Assembly (NCBI RefSeq): GCF_003711515.1
Contig: NW_021167085.1
Coordinates: 2,132,452-2,196,451, forward strand
Length of the DNA: 64,000 nucleotides
Direction: 5' to 3'
Source of the DNA: Sodiomyces alkalinus F11
Taxonomy: Eukaryota; Ascomycota; Sordariomycetes; Glomerellales; Plectosphaerellaceae
Position 1 is the first letter of the stretch. Each line of letters opens with the position of its first letter. Positions 10,043-21,400 of the stretch are shown one piece after another. Position numbers and translations under genes: made by a program. The notes under the pieces were generated by a model, which saw only the letters and a list, made by a program, of their open reading frames with translations, did no database searches and had not been told where the DNA came from.

Positions 10043-13000
10043 TTACCAAGCGGGTTGAGAATCATCCGCTTCTGAGCTACGGACCGGACTGAATGAAGTG
10101 TCGAACTGCTCCTTTTTCCCATCGACCTCTACACTTAGGAGAGTAGATGAATGCAGTCCGGAGCGTCTTTCGTAATAGTCCGGGAAGAAACTAGGCCTTG
10201 GCTCCCAGATATCCTTCCCCTTAGCCAAGGGTGACACATACGCCCCTTTCACACTGTCATTCATCTTCAGCTTCTTCTCATAAACCGCCTTGTTTGTTTT
10301 AGACCTGTCTGCGATGAGTCTTGCTAGATCTTCATGGCCGCTCAGCGAAGCCCACTCTGCTGGAGTTTTCCCGTCCATATAGTCCTTCGGGTCTGCCGGC
10401 GCCCCGCTGCGAAGGAGCATGTCGACCACCTCGATGCTCCCCTGACTCGCAGCACTGTGCAGCGGCGTCACGCCGTTATAGTCTGCCCTCCCAGGATCGG
10501 CTCCGGCTTCGAGCAGGGTCCGAATGATGTCGACGTGCTCCCGAATCGTCGCCGCATGGATGGGAGTCCCGCCGAATCGGCTTCCCGGCGCGTTCAGCTG
10601 GGCATGCGTCGCCGGCTCGTCGAGCAGAGCGTCGAGAATGTCATCAAGGCCTAGTGAGGCTGCGTAGTAGAGCGGGGTCGCATGGTCAGGGTATACGTTC
10701 CACTTGAAGTCCGCATCGGCGTTGAGAACCTGGACCCATGACATGAAACTCGGCCGCGCGTTGGGGGAAAGGAACCGAAGCGCTAGGGCCCTGATGTTCT
10801 CGTCGGGACCCGAGTTCCGGAAGTGGTAGAACCAGTACTTTGTGGCGTATTTCAGGAGGGGAAGCTTCTTCAGTCGCGAGGTGTAATTCTCTTTCTCCAT
10901 GGCTGGGCCACTCGCAAGCTCGGCAAAAAGCAAATACGTCAAGCATGATTTTGCTACTTGAGCATGGGCTTTGTCAAGCTGCATTGCAAAGATGGCTGTC
11001 TCTGGGGCCTTTCCGATATTGTCTGACAGGAGGAAGTCGCGGACGGACAGGTGGGCGAGATTGACGTATCCAGCCAGGTCAGGACTAACCGTAAGGAGGC
11101 TGTTGCCGACACTGACGATATCCTGTGGGCGTCTTAATCGATTTTCTTCGTCGATGGAATCCTTTCCCCATTCTATTGCAAGTGCGTCCCAGAGTTGACC
11201 GAGCTTCAGGGGTTCTCTTATGGCAACTAGCCAGGCCAGTGTCTTCTGGATCAAATCGATATCTGATGGCGGCACCCCGGCTAATATTCGACCGTATGTT
11301 TCGTTGAGTCCAGCTGGCAGGGATTTCAGGGCTAGTTTTACAGCCCGATCCGTTCTTGCATGGGCGAGTGTGTTCAATTGACATGTTGCCCACCGGAACC
11401 TATTCTCACCCATCTCGTTAAAATCACAACATATATCCAAAATAAAACGTGCGGTTGCTTTCGGGCCAGCCATGTTCACACACTACTTACATTCCCTGCG
11501 ACCTTTCTTTGACTGTATCAAGGACTTTCCGTTGTAGATGCGGTGAAATGTCCTTCAAAGCATCATCGTGGCTAAGTCGGCCTTCAACATAACGTTGAAT
11601 ATCAGCGTCAACTTCCGATAAATGGTTTTCTAACGAAACCCGAGGGGTTGATTCTAGGACCTGCTGTATTGCCGCGTCATTTCGGCTTGTAGCCAAGATG
11701 TTGATATGGCCACTCATCTTGGACAATGTAAGGAGTTCCTCAGCCAACAAGCGTGGTTTGCTCATTTCATCCATGGCGTCAACAAAGATGAAAACAGTTG
11801 TGCTTCTGGATATGGCGTGTATGGCTTTGGCGATTACATCAACCGAACATGGGTTCCACCTATTGCCCTCGGTGCACATCCTGTGACAGTCGAGCACATT
11901 CTCTGGAAATTCTCGAGTTTTTGTGCATATCTGGGATAGGAGTGACCCCAAGATATTGCTGAGTTTCTGGGAGTCAGGGAGTCGGAAGTCGCAATAACAC
12001 ACGGCTGATACTGCAGTGCAATTACCGCTGGTGTGTCTTGGACTTGCATTTATTCGCTCAATAGCTTGTGAACTACAACCCGTCAATTTTGAACGTCAGC
12101 AGGCTCTCCAGTGCAGGGGCTTACAGTAGAGTTGTTTTGCCGGAGCCAGCTGTTGGAGAGCTTGGTATTAACGACTGGTAGCCTCTCAAGCGGCCGGCCG
12201 TAACTTACGGGGTCCAGTTATCCATAGAAAGCCACAATTCGACTCAGCCCATGTCTGAAACTGTTTGGTCTCTAGGAACCAACCAGATGTGACAACCTCG
12301 TCCGGTTGGGGTGCTCCATGGGGTGTGTTGCTAGTTTTAAGAGGGGACAGCCACTTTACGACAGCCTTTTGCTGTTTATCTTTGGGTTATTAGATGTTTA
12401 GCTCAGATATGTAGTAAACTTCGGCAACATACCGAGATCAGCCATATTAACTAGTCTAGTCAGGGCCTCCAACTGCTGGCAAGATGTGGAAACTCTATAG
12501 TCTATAGATATAGAGAGGCGCTCAACGTTTCGAATTGTGACACTATTAAACAAGGTTAGGGCAGCTCTACTAATATGAGTAGGTCTCGCTGACAAGTTAT
12601 GGGATGATATTGCAAGGTTGATTGACGACTTGCATCTTTGAAGCCGTGCTATTGACATCTTGGTTTCATCCGGGTTCAGGAGCGAAGTCAAGCCTTCCTT
12701 GAGGCGCTTTGTCTTCGACTCGAGAATGGCGTCCACCCTGGTGGGGTTTATCTTCTGCTCCAAGGACCGAAGCTCGACTAAACAGGTCGAAAGGGCTGGT
12801 TTCAATGTTTCTGCGAGAAGGGCAATCGATTCCTTGGCTACCGAAAGAGAATCGTCGGGGAAGACTGTGGCATCTAAGGCTGATTGGATGGCTTCAAGAA
12901 TATTGCGTAAGTCGCGAACTTCCTCGATAACTTGAATGTAGGCCCACGAGATACCGCGGGAAGAGGATTGAATCTGGTAGCAGAAGGATAAAATGGCGCC

Positions 13001-13051
13001 AGCCGCCTGAAGGGCGGCTAAAACACCCGTAGATATGCTCAACGGGTCCAT
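10043..13051 (-). CDS. NLR-like STAND protein: fungal N-terminal domain, NACHT, ankyrin repeats
   Basis: Five exons: 13051-12433, 12379-12209, 12149-12125, 12072-11491, 11399-10043; introns of 53, 59, 52 and 91 bp, all GT..AG and in phase; 917 residues. The N terminus MDPLSISTGVLAALQ.. is the fungal STAND N-terminal (HeLo/PigL_N-like) helical domain (1-205). The NACHT domain follows: WLSPLKTSN, FLWITGPPGSGKTTLL Walker A (about 259-272), FIFVDAMDE Walker B (about 362), ILATSRND, and GMFRWATCQL across the last junction. Residues about 700-835 form four ankyrin-like repeats (TPLYYAASLG, TPIHAATIREHVDI, TPLHSAASQGSIEV, TPAEWASLSGHEDL). Such proteins sense a ligand through the repeats, oligomerise by NTP binding and trigger the N-terminal effector, often cell death in heterokaryon incompatibility. 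Ligand unknown. Head to head with the HET gene at 14,020. Confidence 0.92.
12125..12149 (-). other. 25-nt microexon carrying the Walker A lysine
   Basis: Exon 3 of the NLR gene: CT GGC TCC GGC AAA ACA ACT CTA CT, flanked by CCAACAG upstream and GTAAGCC downstream on the minus strand. It completes GPPGSGKTTLL with partial codons at both ends. Leaving it out would remove the P-loop lysine and keep no useful frame, since 25 is not a multiple of 3. Confidence 0.88.
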
Positions 13052-14019
13052 TCTGTCGTAAGTTCAACAAGAATAGAACCTTCTTTAGTTCGCGATATTA
13101 GTTGCAGCGATAGATGATATTGGTAGGAGGGACGTGCAAGGATGGAAAAAGAGAGAATCAACTTCTTGTATGCTTTTCCGAAACGACATGCTGCACCTGT
13201 CGTGAAGGCCACCATTGCTGGTAACCACTTTTCGTCACGTGCTAGTGGATCGATGTAAAGGTACAACGCACACCGTGGTCTGACAACTGGTCCTGCGGGA
13301 AATCGTCGGTATGAAAACGGTGGACTCTTCGGGCGTAGGTACATCAAACGAACGGTGTTTGTATGGGGAAACCGTTCTGCTTAAGTACCCTGGCCCGTAT
13401 CGCCCAGACTAGACTAGACATCTACCCTAGCTCTTCAATTGACACAACTCCTTACGTAATTTATGCTAGGTTGATCTTGTGTTTTCACATGGTAGCAACT
13501 GGTGTTCCTGCTATTCTTTTTTTGAAGCTCTAGATAGCTTCCAAAAATCGAACCGCCGCCTAGCTCGCGAAGAGTTTTGGTGCTGCAGCGTTACGCCCTC
13601 CCACCCTCCCAACCTAGCCAACCGCTCGCCTACCCAGGCTTGAAGCTATCACCAACCACTCTAGCTGGTGCCTAGCTTGGGGTTTGCCGCACCAGGGTGT
13701 GCGGGCCCCTACAGTGTAGTGCATATGCCCACGTCGCATCGTCAGGGATGCGGTCCAGGGGTACAAGGGGGACTCTCCCCCCCCCCCCCCAAGAGCTTAT
13801 CTTCAGGTGGCCCGGCCCGATATGGGGTAGGGAAAGCTTCAGCGAATACCATTTGGTCAGTAGCCGCCAGCGAAATCAAAGGGATGAGGCTGTGACAACG
13901 AGCCTTCCGCGTGACAAACACACAAAGAGCTTTATTCTTTATCGTGCCAATGTGCCCCTTCCCTTTCATTTTGCTTCAATTTGGCCCAATTCCAAGGCCA
14001 CTCTCACAGCACAGTCACC
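13052..14019. promoter_or_regulatory. Shared upstream region of the divergent NLR and HET genes
   Basis: 968 bp between two start codons pointing away from each other. Contains a 7-bp inverted repeat CTGGTGC/GCACCAG (13665-13671 and 13689-13695) and a C14 run (13777-13790). No TATA box is obvious. Head-to-head layout allows joint control, but that is inferred from position only. Confidence 0.5.
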
Positions 14020-16263
14020 ATGGCGTCTCTCCCGCGAAGACTCCTCGGCCGCTCCAAGGGCAACTACTTCGTCTTTGACCCGCGAGCCCAGGGAGTCACC
14101 GACTACGACATTCTCTCATACCGCTGGGGCGACACCAGGACCCCTTACCGGTGCGACATCGGTGGCGTGGACTGGGATGTGATCCTACCTGAGCAGAAGC
14201 TTAAGGACATCAAGCGTCTGATGGAAAGTGCTGGCATCGATAGTTTATGGGTCGACTGCGTGTGCATCCACCAGACGGACCGAGCCGAAATGGCTGCCGA
14301 AATGGCCAACATGTACCACTACTACAAGCGCGCACGCAGGTGCCATATTCTGATCGACATGGACGAGGTGTGGGATCCCGACGAGATTGGCAAGGACCTT
14401 AGGTTTATCGACCACATCTTGACACACATGGGCGGGGCGGCGCTGGCGGCAGAGGCGACGAGGCTGACGGAGAACATGACCCGGCGTTTGTCGGAATGGG
14501 CTCACCGAACATGGCTGTTTCCCCTGGACGAGTCGGTTGCGAGGGCCGCTGGCGTGGAGATGGGCTTGCTGAATTGTTACTCGACTTGTATCCGGCATGT
14601 CTGCTCTTTGTTTCAGAACCTCTACTTTTCTCGAGTATGGACCTTCCAGGAGATGTTGTTGGGAAAGAATATTACCCTGTGGGGCGTGAACAAGAAGACC
14701 ATGTCGTGTATCGGCCATCTCTATACCTGGATGGACCTGGCTACAGACGCCAAAGACAAGGCCTACAAGCTGCAGGCGTGGATAGAGTCGTGCAGAGTGC
14801 TCAAGTCCGCGTCGGTGAAAGCAGTTCTCGCCAGGATCGAGGACGACAACCTGACCCTCGGCTTACTTCAGATACAGGTCAAAGGCATCAACAGTGCCAG
14901 GACAGACATCATCAGTGGCGGTCCCCACTGGTGGCTCGACAATCACAAAGGCATCAGCAACGTCTTCTCGGCAGTGTCACTGCGGCCTCGTGGCTGTGTA
15001 CAGGTAGCCGATATCTTTCGGGGGCTCCTTGGCGTATTCAATGGATTGTTCACCGCCGAGGAGATCGAGAGAGAGATGCCTGACAATGACATCGAAAGCT
15101 CGTCTTTCAGCTTCTTTAAGCAGTTGTCGGAAAAGACGGGTTACGCCTGGACGAGGCTTGCCATTAGCAGCAAGGATAGGGGAGAGTGGGACTGGATACC
15201 GGTCATGGCCAGCTCTAGTAGGCTCTTGACGACGGACTGCTTCGCCGGCGTTGTTCAGCTGGGACGCCTCAAGCCAAATGGCGTGGCTAAAACGGATGCC
15301 ACGACCGGGCTCATCGGGAAGCCGCGGAAGTACATGACGATCCGTCTACGACAGGAGAACAGTGCCGATTTCAATTTTAGCTACCATGGCTGTAATTGTG
15401 GCAGGAGCATCAAGACAGGCTTCCGCAAAACGGAGCAGATTAATCTCCACGATCGGCGTCGGAACGTGGTTGGAGACGAAACGGGGAGAACCTTAGTGAT
15501 ACTTAGTACTCTCCTCGGGAGCATCATGGAGCCTGGGGGGAACGTCAAGGAGTACAGGTACAAGCTCCTTAGTAAACTCCTCCCCAACTGGCGCGTCACA
15601 GACCCCAACGCGAAGCCGACGGACTGGATCGACCGATGCGTGAGCGGAACTCCCTGGGAGAACCCAAACTCGGACTTCATCCGAGTACACAACGAGTCCA
15701 TGAACTACCGGCTAGCAGACATGATCAGCTGCGCCTCGCGCCTCGCGAACGATACAACGAAATGCATCTCGTGCGAGATTGTCGTCAACTGCGGGTGCAC
15801 CATCATTGGACCCTTTGCGCTCATGATGCAGGCCATCGTGTCGATGGAGGGCAGCTTCCTCGGCGCGACAGCGGCCAACCTTGACGCCGATGACCGCATC
15901 GTGCTGCAGGACGGACTGGGGCTCGTGCAGATAGGCGATGTCGGCCGGGAGGGGTTTCACCTTGTAGCCTTCGAGGGCGATGTCCAGGCTTACCGGTTGC
16001 ACGCGGCAGCCTGCCGTAACACAAAGGACACCAAGCCAGTGTTTTACAAAGGACAATGGCCGACAGGGAGGGCAATGGTGAGGGAGGATTTCAAACACGG
16101 CTTCGCGGGCATGACTAGGGACTACGGATACGTTGATACGGATGGATCTGGGAATCTGCTGATTTGCAGGAACCATCCCATCGACCCATACAGGATTGTG
16201 GGGGTCTGTATTGACGAACATTTTCACAGCAAGAAGGGGAAACAACCTGTGTATATCAAATAG
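14020..16263 (+). CDS. HET-domain (heterokaryon incompatibility) protein
   Basis: Single exon, 747 residues from ATG in a good context (CACCATGG). An in-frame TTG at 13981 gives a longer frame but is not a start. Seen: the three HET blocks, YDILSYRWG (29-37), DSLWVDCVCIHQTDRAEMAAEM (about 72-93) and SRVWTFQEMLLGKNI (about 203-217). The region after about 240 is not a domain I recognise; it includes a Cys-rich patch (CASRLANDTTKCISCEI, about 570-590) and an ending typical of long HET proteins. HET is TIR-like and acts as a death effector on non-self recognition. Unlike the NLR gene beside it, it has no introns. No RIP signature, so the gene is intact. Confidence 0.92.
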   Translation: MASLPRRLLGRSKGNYFVFDPRAQGVTDYDILSYRWGDTRTPYRCDIGGVDWDVILPEQKLKDIKRLMESAGIDSLWVDCVCIHQTDRAEMAAEMANMYHYYKRARRCHILIDMDEVWDPDEIGKDLRFIDHILTHMGGAALAAEATRLTENMTRRLSEWAHRTWLFPLDESVARAAGVEMGLLNCYSTCIRHVCSLFQNLYFSRVWTFQEMLLGKNITLWGVNKKTMSCIGHLYTWMDLATDAKDKAYKLQAWIESCRVLKSASVKAVLARIEDDNLTLGLLQIQVKGINSARTDIISGGPHWWLDNHKGISNVFSAVSLRPRGCVQVADIFRGLLGVFNGLFTAEEIEREMPDNDIESSSFSFFKQLSEKTGYAWTRLAISSKDRGEWDWIPVMASSSRLLTTDCFAGVVQLGRLKPNGVAKTDATTGLIGKPRKYMTIRLRQENSADFNFSYHGCNCGRSIKTGFRKTEQINLHDRRRNVVGDETGRTLVILSTLLGSIMEPGGNVKEYRYKLLSKLLPNWRVTDPNAKPTDWIDRCVSGTPWENPNSDFIRVHNESMNYRLADMISCASRLANDTTKCISCEIVVNCGCTIIGPFALMMQAIVSMEGSFLGATAANLDADDRIVLQDGLGLVQIGDVGREGFHLVAFEGDVQAYRLHAAACRNTKDTKPVFYKGQWPTGRAMVREDFKHGFAGMTRDYGYVDTDGSGNLLICRNHPIDPYRIVGVCIDEHFHSKKGKQPVYIK

Positions 16264-17614
16264 CGGCCGTAAGAATAGCAGGATTGCGTTTTCATGGTAG
16301 CCAGACGTCCACGTCTAGCTTGACGCAGCTGCGGAATATCCACTACTATTGAAGAAACCAGGCAAGTGCACAACGACGTGCACGAAAGTAAAGCCCTAAG
16401 CTAGAGGATAAACACCTGTTAGGGGTTCGGTACAGATGATAACAACATCTAGAGGGCAGATAAGAAGTTGGAATAGGATAAGAGTCAAATGAATATACGG
16501 ATTGTCTTCATCGTCGCTCTCTTGTGGTGTTTCCGGTAGATTGCTATCAAAATCGTACGGAGAGTCGTAGTTTGGGATGCTGAAAACTTGGAAACTGTTC
16601 AGGATAGTCATCCTGAGACACCACCGCCGATGTTGCCCTAAAAGTTGACAAGTCTTGAATGAGATCATCTTTGCCTCCTAGGGCAGTGTCCGCCATACGT
16701 GACATTGCTGTTCCGCACCGGGCAGGGCTGCGTCTTGACACCGTGCTGCAACACAAAAGTAGCAACTGCCCATAAGGTCAGCAACCCAGAGATATACAAA
16801 AGACGTGGATTCCCACGCGCAAAGCTTTAACAGTGGTCAATTTACACCTGCCACTTCGTCCGCTTCGCAAGGCTAGGAGAGATGGAGAGAATTGCCACTG
16901 GCTGCCTTTAACGCCGCCAATGTTGCATTAAGCATGCCAAGAGCGACCGTGAAAACATGCAGCAGACCCTTTATTCAGGTTGATGATAACGGCTATCGAA
17001 TATTGGCTATATCCTACCTTTATCATACCATTCAGGGGATGCTCAGCAGATCACAGGTAATAGAACCAGCTTTGCGTTGATGGGTAAAGCTTTATGAAAT
17101 TCTTTGGCATTCTCCTGGCGATCGCAACGTGATGCAGATGCGAGGTGCCTACCTCCTTTGATTGTAGCCGAAAATGCCATGGCTAGTCGGGTCACGCTCG
17201 GCTTGGGCGATATCGACTGCACTTTCGTGAATCAGGTTGTGCTCTACCAGTGAAGCTAGGAACTCCATGGTCCATTCCTGACACCGCTTCGTCCTGACCT
17301 GTTGCTCTTAGCAAATGAACTTTCAAATAATTCTAATCAAATCAGCACTTACACCATCGATAGGAGCCCGAATATTTTGGCCACCGGTGGGAGGCAGAAG
17401 GCATATAGCGATGTTTTCTACCTGATATCTTGGGGTGCTCTCTTTGACTTTTTTAGAAGAGCTGGGGTTGTATATATAACTGTGTTCGATTAAACCGAGC
17501 GGAACTAGACTCTTCAAGTCTTAAGAAGTAGTGCAAATTATATTTGAATTCGTGAGCAAAACCTGCCTAGGCTCCCACGATCCTGTATATCTGACTTTCC
17601 AGGAGCCGGTCTTA
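16264..17614. other. Intergenic transition into the repeat block
   Basis: 1.35 kb without a convincing gene. Overlapping minus-strand frames at about 16,396-16,765 (90 and 72 codons) have no motif I know and no splice support. Composition shifts from normal at 16.3-17.5 kb to TpA-rich at about 17.6 kb, where the first LTR starts. A short inverted repeat GGCTCC/GGAGCC lies at about 17,570-17,607. Confidence 0.5.
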
Positions 17615-17796
17615 TATCGCACGTTAAAATAGCACTTATATAATTAACTTAATAGAGCAGAAATCTTATATATATATATATATATTATATTAAGTTATAT
17701 CTATATAAGTCTTTTATACGCTTGGTTTAGGTGGTAAAGACTCTATTATAGGTACTATATTATTTAGATCCTATCTAGTCTTTTCTAGTATCCTCT
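17615..17796 (-). repeat. Older Copia LTR, head fragment (interrupted by Copia-1)
   Basis: Matches about the first 180 bp of the Copia-1 LTR (TATCGCACGTT.., AGCAGAAATCT.., TTTAGGTGG.., CTATTATAGGTACTA), heavily RIP-mutated. It ends exactly where Copia-1 begins, and its missing tail lies at 24,115 on the other side. This is a nested insertion into a related LTR. Confidence 0.8.
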
Positions 17797-18059
17797 TATC
17801 GCACGTCAAATAGGCACTTGAATAATCAACTTAGTAAAGCAGAAATCTCGTGTGTGTGTATTATATCAAGTGATATCTAGGAGAGTCTCTTATACCCTTA
17901 ATTTAGGTGGTGAAGACTCTATTATAGGTACTAAGTCATTTAGATCCCATCCGGTCTTTTCCGGTATCCGCCCCTGTCATATCCGAAGCCCTTAGTCATA
18001 GCGTGGATCCCCCCTGGATCCCCTATAGACCACGTCGTGGTCCGTGTACCCATACAACA
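17797..18059 (-). repeat. Copia-1 3' LTR (263 bp)
   Basis: Less mutated of the pair: it keeps CGTGTGTGTGTATT where the other has TATATATATATATT, and CpA/TpG at about 15 further sites. Contains the palindrome region TAGACCACGTCGTGGTCC (18,026-18,043). Beside it on the minus strand is a polypurine tract, ACTGAGGGGGTG (complement of 18,060-18,071). Confidence 0.9.
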
Positions 18060-18449
18060 CACCCCCTCAGTTAAGGTAGGTCTTCTCAGGTCAACTAACC
18101 AATCAGAGGCTTCGGTTTAAACCAAACGCTCTTAACTTTTCCATCGAAAAATTCAACAGTCAAGGGAAAAAACGCCCTCGTAAAAGGGATCTAAATCCGC
18201 CCTATTTAACCGTTTAATTTAATCCTATCTTAATTAGTTCCTCGATCCTGATTAGTCGGATCTACTTAATCGGATCCATATCCATCGGATCTACTACGCC
18301 CTTAGGGGCCTTCGTCGTTATTACGGCCGTGGCTTTAGCGCGTTTAATCTTTTCGTGTAGTCGTTTAGACTACTCGATACGGTCCTTTGATCCGTTAAAT
18401 TAAGCTATTACTATAGTCTTTTAATCCCTGCCTCCGGTAGTACCTTCGT

Positions 18450-21400
18450 TAAACCGTCCGCGATTATCTCCTTCGTATTAATATACGTGACCTTAAAAAG
18501 GCCCTACTATACTAACTAACACGCCCACTAATTATAAATATCGATATGCTGTAGCCTTATTCGTAGGCGTTATGCCTTCTTATTAACGAGGTTAATAGTC
18601 TATTAATTATCGTAGTATAGCTATAGCTATTATTAGTCTAGCCGAAGCTCTAAATCCCTTAACATCCGGCTAATAAATAGCGTCTCCTTAGCTGCCTCGG
18701 TAAGAGCGAGTAGTTCCGACTCTATTAACGATATTATAACCGTCGGTTATTTACCCGCCTTCTAGTTAACGGTGCCGCCGAAAAGCTTTATCGTATATCC
18801 TTATAAGCTCTTACGGTCTAAATTATCCCTAAAGGACGCGTCGCTTACTATTAGGGAAAGTCTATCTCCACCGAATTCTAAGTAGTAGTATCTTATATAG
18901 TATAGGAATAGTAGCACTTATTAAGCCCTCTTAAGGTAGTTAGAGGAGGGGTTAACATTATATTAGGAAAGCTTTAAGCAGGCGAACACGATATCGGGTC
19001 TTATTACGATAGCGGCGTATAGAATAGAACCGATTATCCGATTATTCCCTAATACTAACGGACCTCGGGAATTAACGCGCGGGTACTATCTCGGGGTATT
19101 ACCGGCTCCGTAGATAATAGGACTTTTAGTAGTTTTCGGTAGAGTATATCTACGTAGTATTTAACCGCGATCTTCTCTATATAGGAGGATTATAATAGCT
19201 ATAACCTATAGGTAGCTCTATCCCTTAGGACCTTAATTCCCAGGAACTAACGGATTTCTTCGCCTCCTAATAACCTATAGCTTCGCTTAAGGGCAGCCTT
19301 AAAGTCGTCGGCGTCCGTCTTACGGTCTCTATAGTATATAAGTCCGATATTATTAACGTAGAAGAATAGGATTAAACCGTCGCGGATTATAATATAGGGG
19401 TTATCAGGGACGGCTATAAAGCCTATCCTCTATAGTATACCGCTAAATTCCTCTTACTATAGTAGTGGCAATACCCTTAAACCGAAAAGGGCTTTCCGTA
19501 GTAGCAGGACCTTACCTAATACTTCGTAGCCTTACGGTATCTTTATAAATACCTCTTCTTTAAGGCTAGCGTTAACGAATACGTTAATAGTATCGAACTG
19601 CCTTATCTCCAGGTTAAATCGGGCGGCGATCGCTATTAATATACGGAAGGACCGCGAGGCTAGCGTTATAACGTAGTTATCTTTAGTCTCTAACCGTTTT
19701 TATTAATCCCCTCGGACTATAAGGCGTGCCTTATACTTAAAGAGGGTGCCCTCCTTATTAAATTTATAGGTATATACCTATCTATAGGCGAGGACTTATT
19801 ACTTATTAGCTTAATTACCACCTACCTCCTACTAGCAGCCTATCTATCGGTGCCCCTTAAGGTATTCCCCCTCGGCCTATAACCACCAATCCCGTAACGG
19901 GCAAAGGCGTATATCGCGGTGATGCTTTAATAAAGGCGGGAGATCCTCGCGGGTTATATACGATAGCGGCTAAGAGGTATTAAAGGGAGTAGAATCTATA
20001 GTACCGATATCGCCGTTATTAATAGCTTACTTCCTCGCGCGTATAGGGTTATAAGTCCTGCTAGCGTTAAAGAACGCCTTCTAGGCATTATCGTTCTAGA
20101 CCTTCTCGGTCGTGTATAGACTTACGATAGTTCTCGCGATAGATAGGCGCGTGGCCGACGGGCGTGCGGCCGATAGGCACCCCCTAGGGGTATCCTCGGC
20201 TATCCGTTAGTGGTTATCGTGTTCTTCCACCTTAATTCCCCTAACCACCGCTAACGCTATAAGGAACACGCGTACAGGATCTTCCGGGGATATTAAAGAC
20301 GTAGGAAACGGTTTAAACCTTATAGTGGTAAACCGTAAAGTGTCCGTAGTAATAGCGGTAGCCTCTCCCGTAGTAATAGCAGTAGCATTAGAGTTATAAG
20401 GTTCTAAATCTATAGCCTAGTTATTAGGCTATAGATTTAGAACCTCGTCTATAGTAATAGTAGTAGCCTCTCTTATAGTAATAACGATAGCCTCGCCTTC
20501 GTCCGTAGTAATAGCGGTAGTATAATCTTCTCCTATAGTAATAGCAGTATCCGTAGTAATAGCGGTGTCTATAGTAATAGCGGTATAGTCTATAGTAATA
20601 GCAGTGGCCTCTCTCGTAGTAATAGCGACGGCCTCGCCTTTATCCGCAGTAATAGCGGTAGTATCGCCTTCACCCGTAGTAATAGCGGTAGCGTTAGAGT
20701 CTTCCGACTTAAGATCTAATACGTCTACGGCTATACCCCTTAATACTAGCCTATTCGCGGTCTTATTAGATTAGGTGATACGGATAGATTATAGGCGTTC
20801 CCCGATTTCCTCGGCGGAAGCTATAGCTTATAGCGTTTTAATTCTACTATTAAATATCTCGTCTTCGTTAAAAACTATATCTCTTATAGTAATAATATCC
20901 GTTAGGTATAGTAGCTAAATACGGAAGCTATTCGAGGATTAGTATCCGATATAATAACTAATCTATACCTTCGGTTCTAACCTTTATAGGCGGTTTCTTT
21001 TAGCTTAAGCATCACGCGTTTTTATAAAGGCTTTATAGCCGTATGCTCGTAGGTGCGTAAAGTTAGGTTAATGGCCGCGTAGGCCTTCGTATAGCGTTCG
21101 CTAGTCGTTAATATATTATAGCGTCCTATTATATAGATTTATAGCAGTCTTAAAGATCCTAGGCTAGATAGATATAAATAGATTAGCCCTAATCCTTATA
21201 GCCCTCGCCCTCCTTTTAACGATACCTTTAATCCGTTCTATAACGCCGTTTTAATCCTATAAATATAGTGCCGACGGCTAGCCTTCTACCCCCTTAGCAG
21301 CGAGGAAAGCAACGACTTCTAGGTGCTAAAATATCTTAGAATCGGCCCGTAGAACGCGTGGCCTAACGTCGAATTAGGTCTTAAGCAGGGTAAAAACGTC

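Noticed and set aside
13981..14019. HET protein start at 13,981
   Set aside because: The codon is TTG; the first ATG with good context is at 14,020 and precedes the conserved domain.
16396..16765. Overlapping 90- and 72-codon minus-strand frames
   Set aside because: No recognisable domain, no splice partners, different frames; cannot be supported as a gene.
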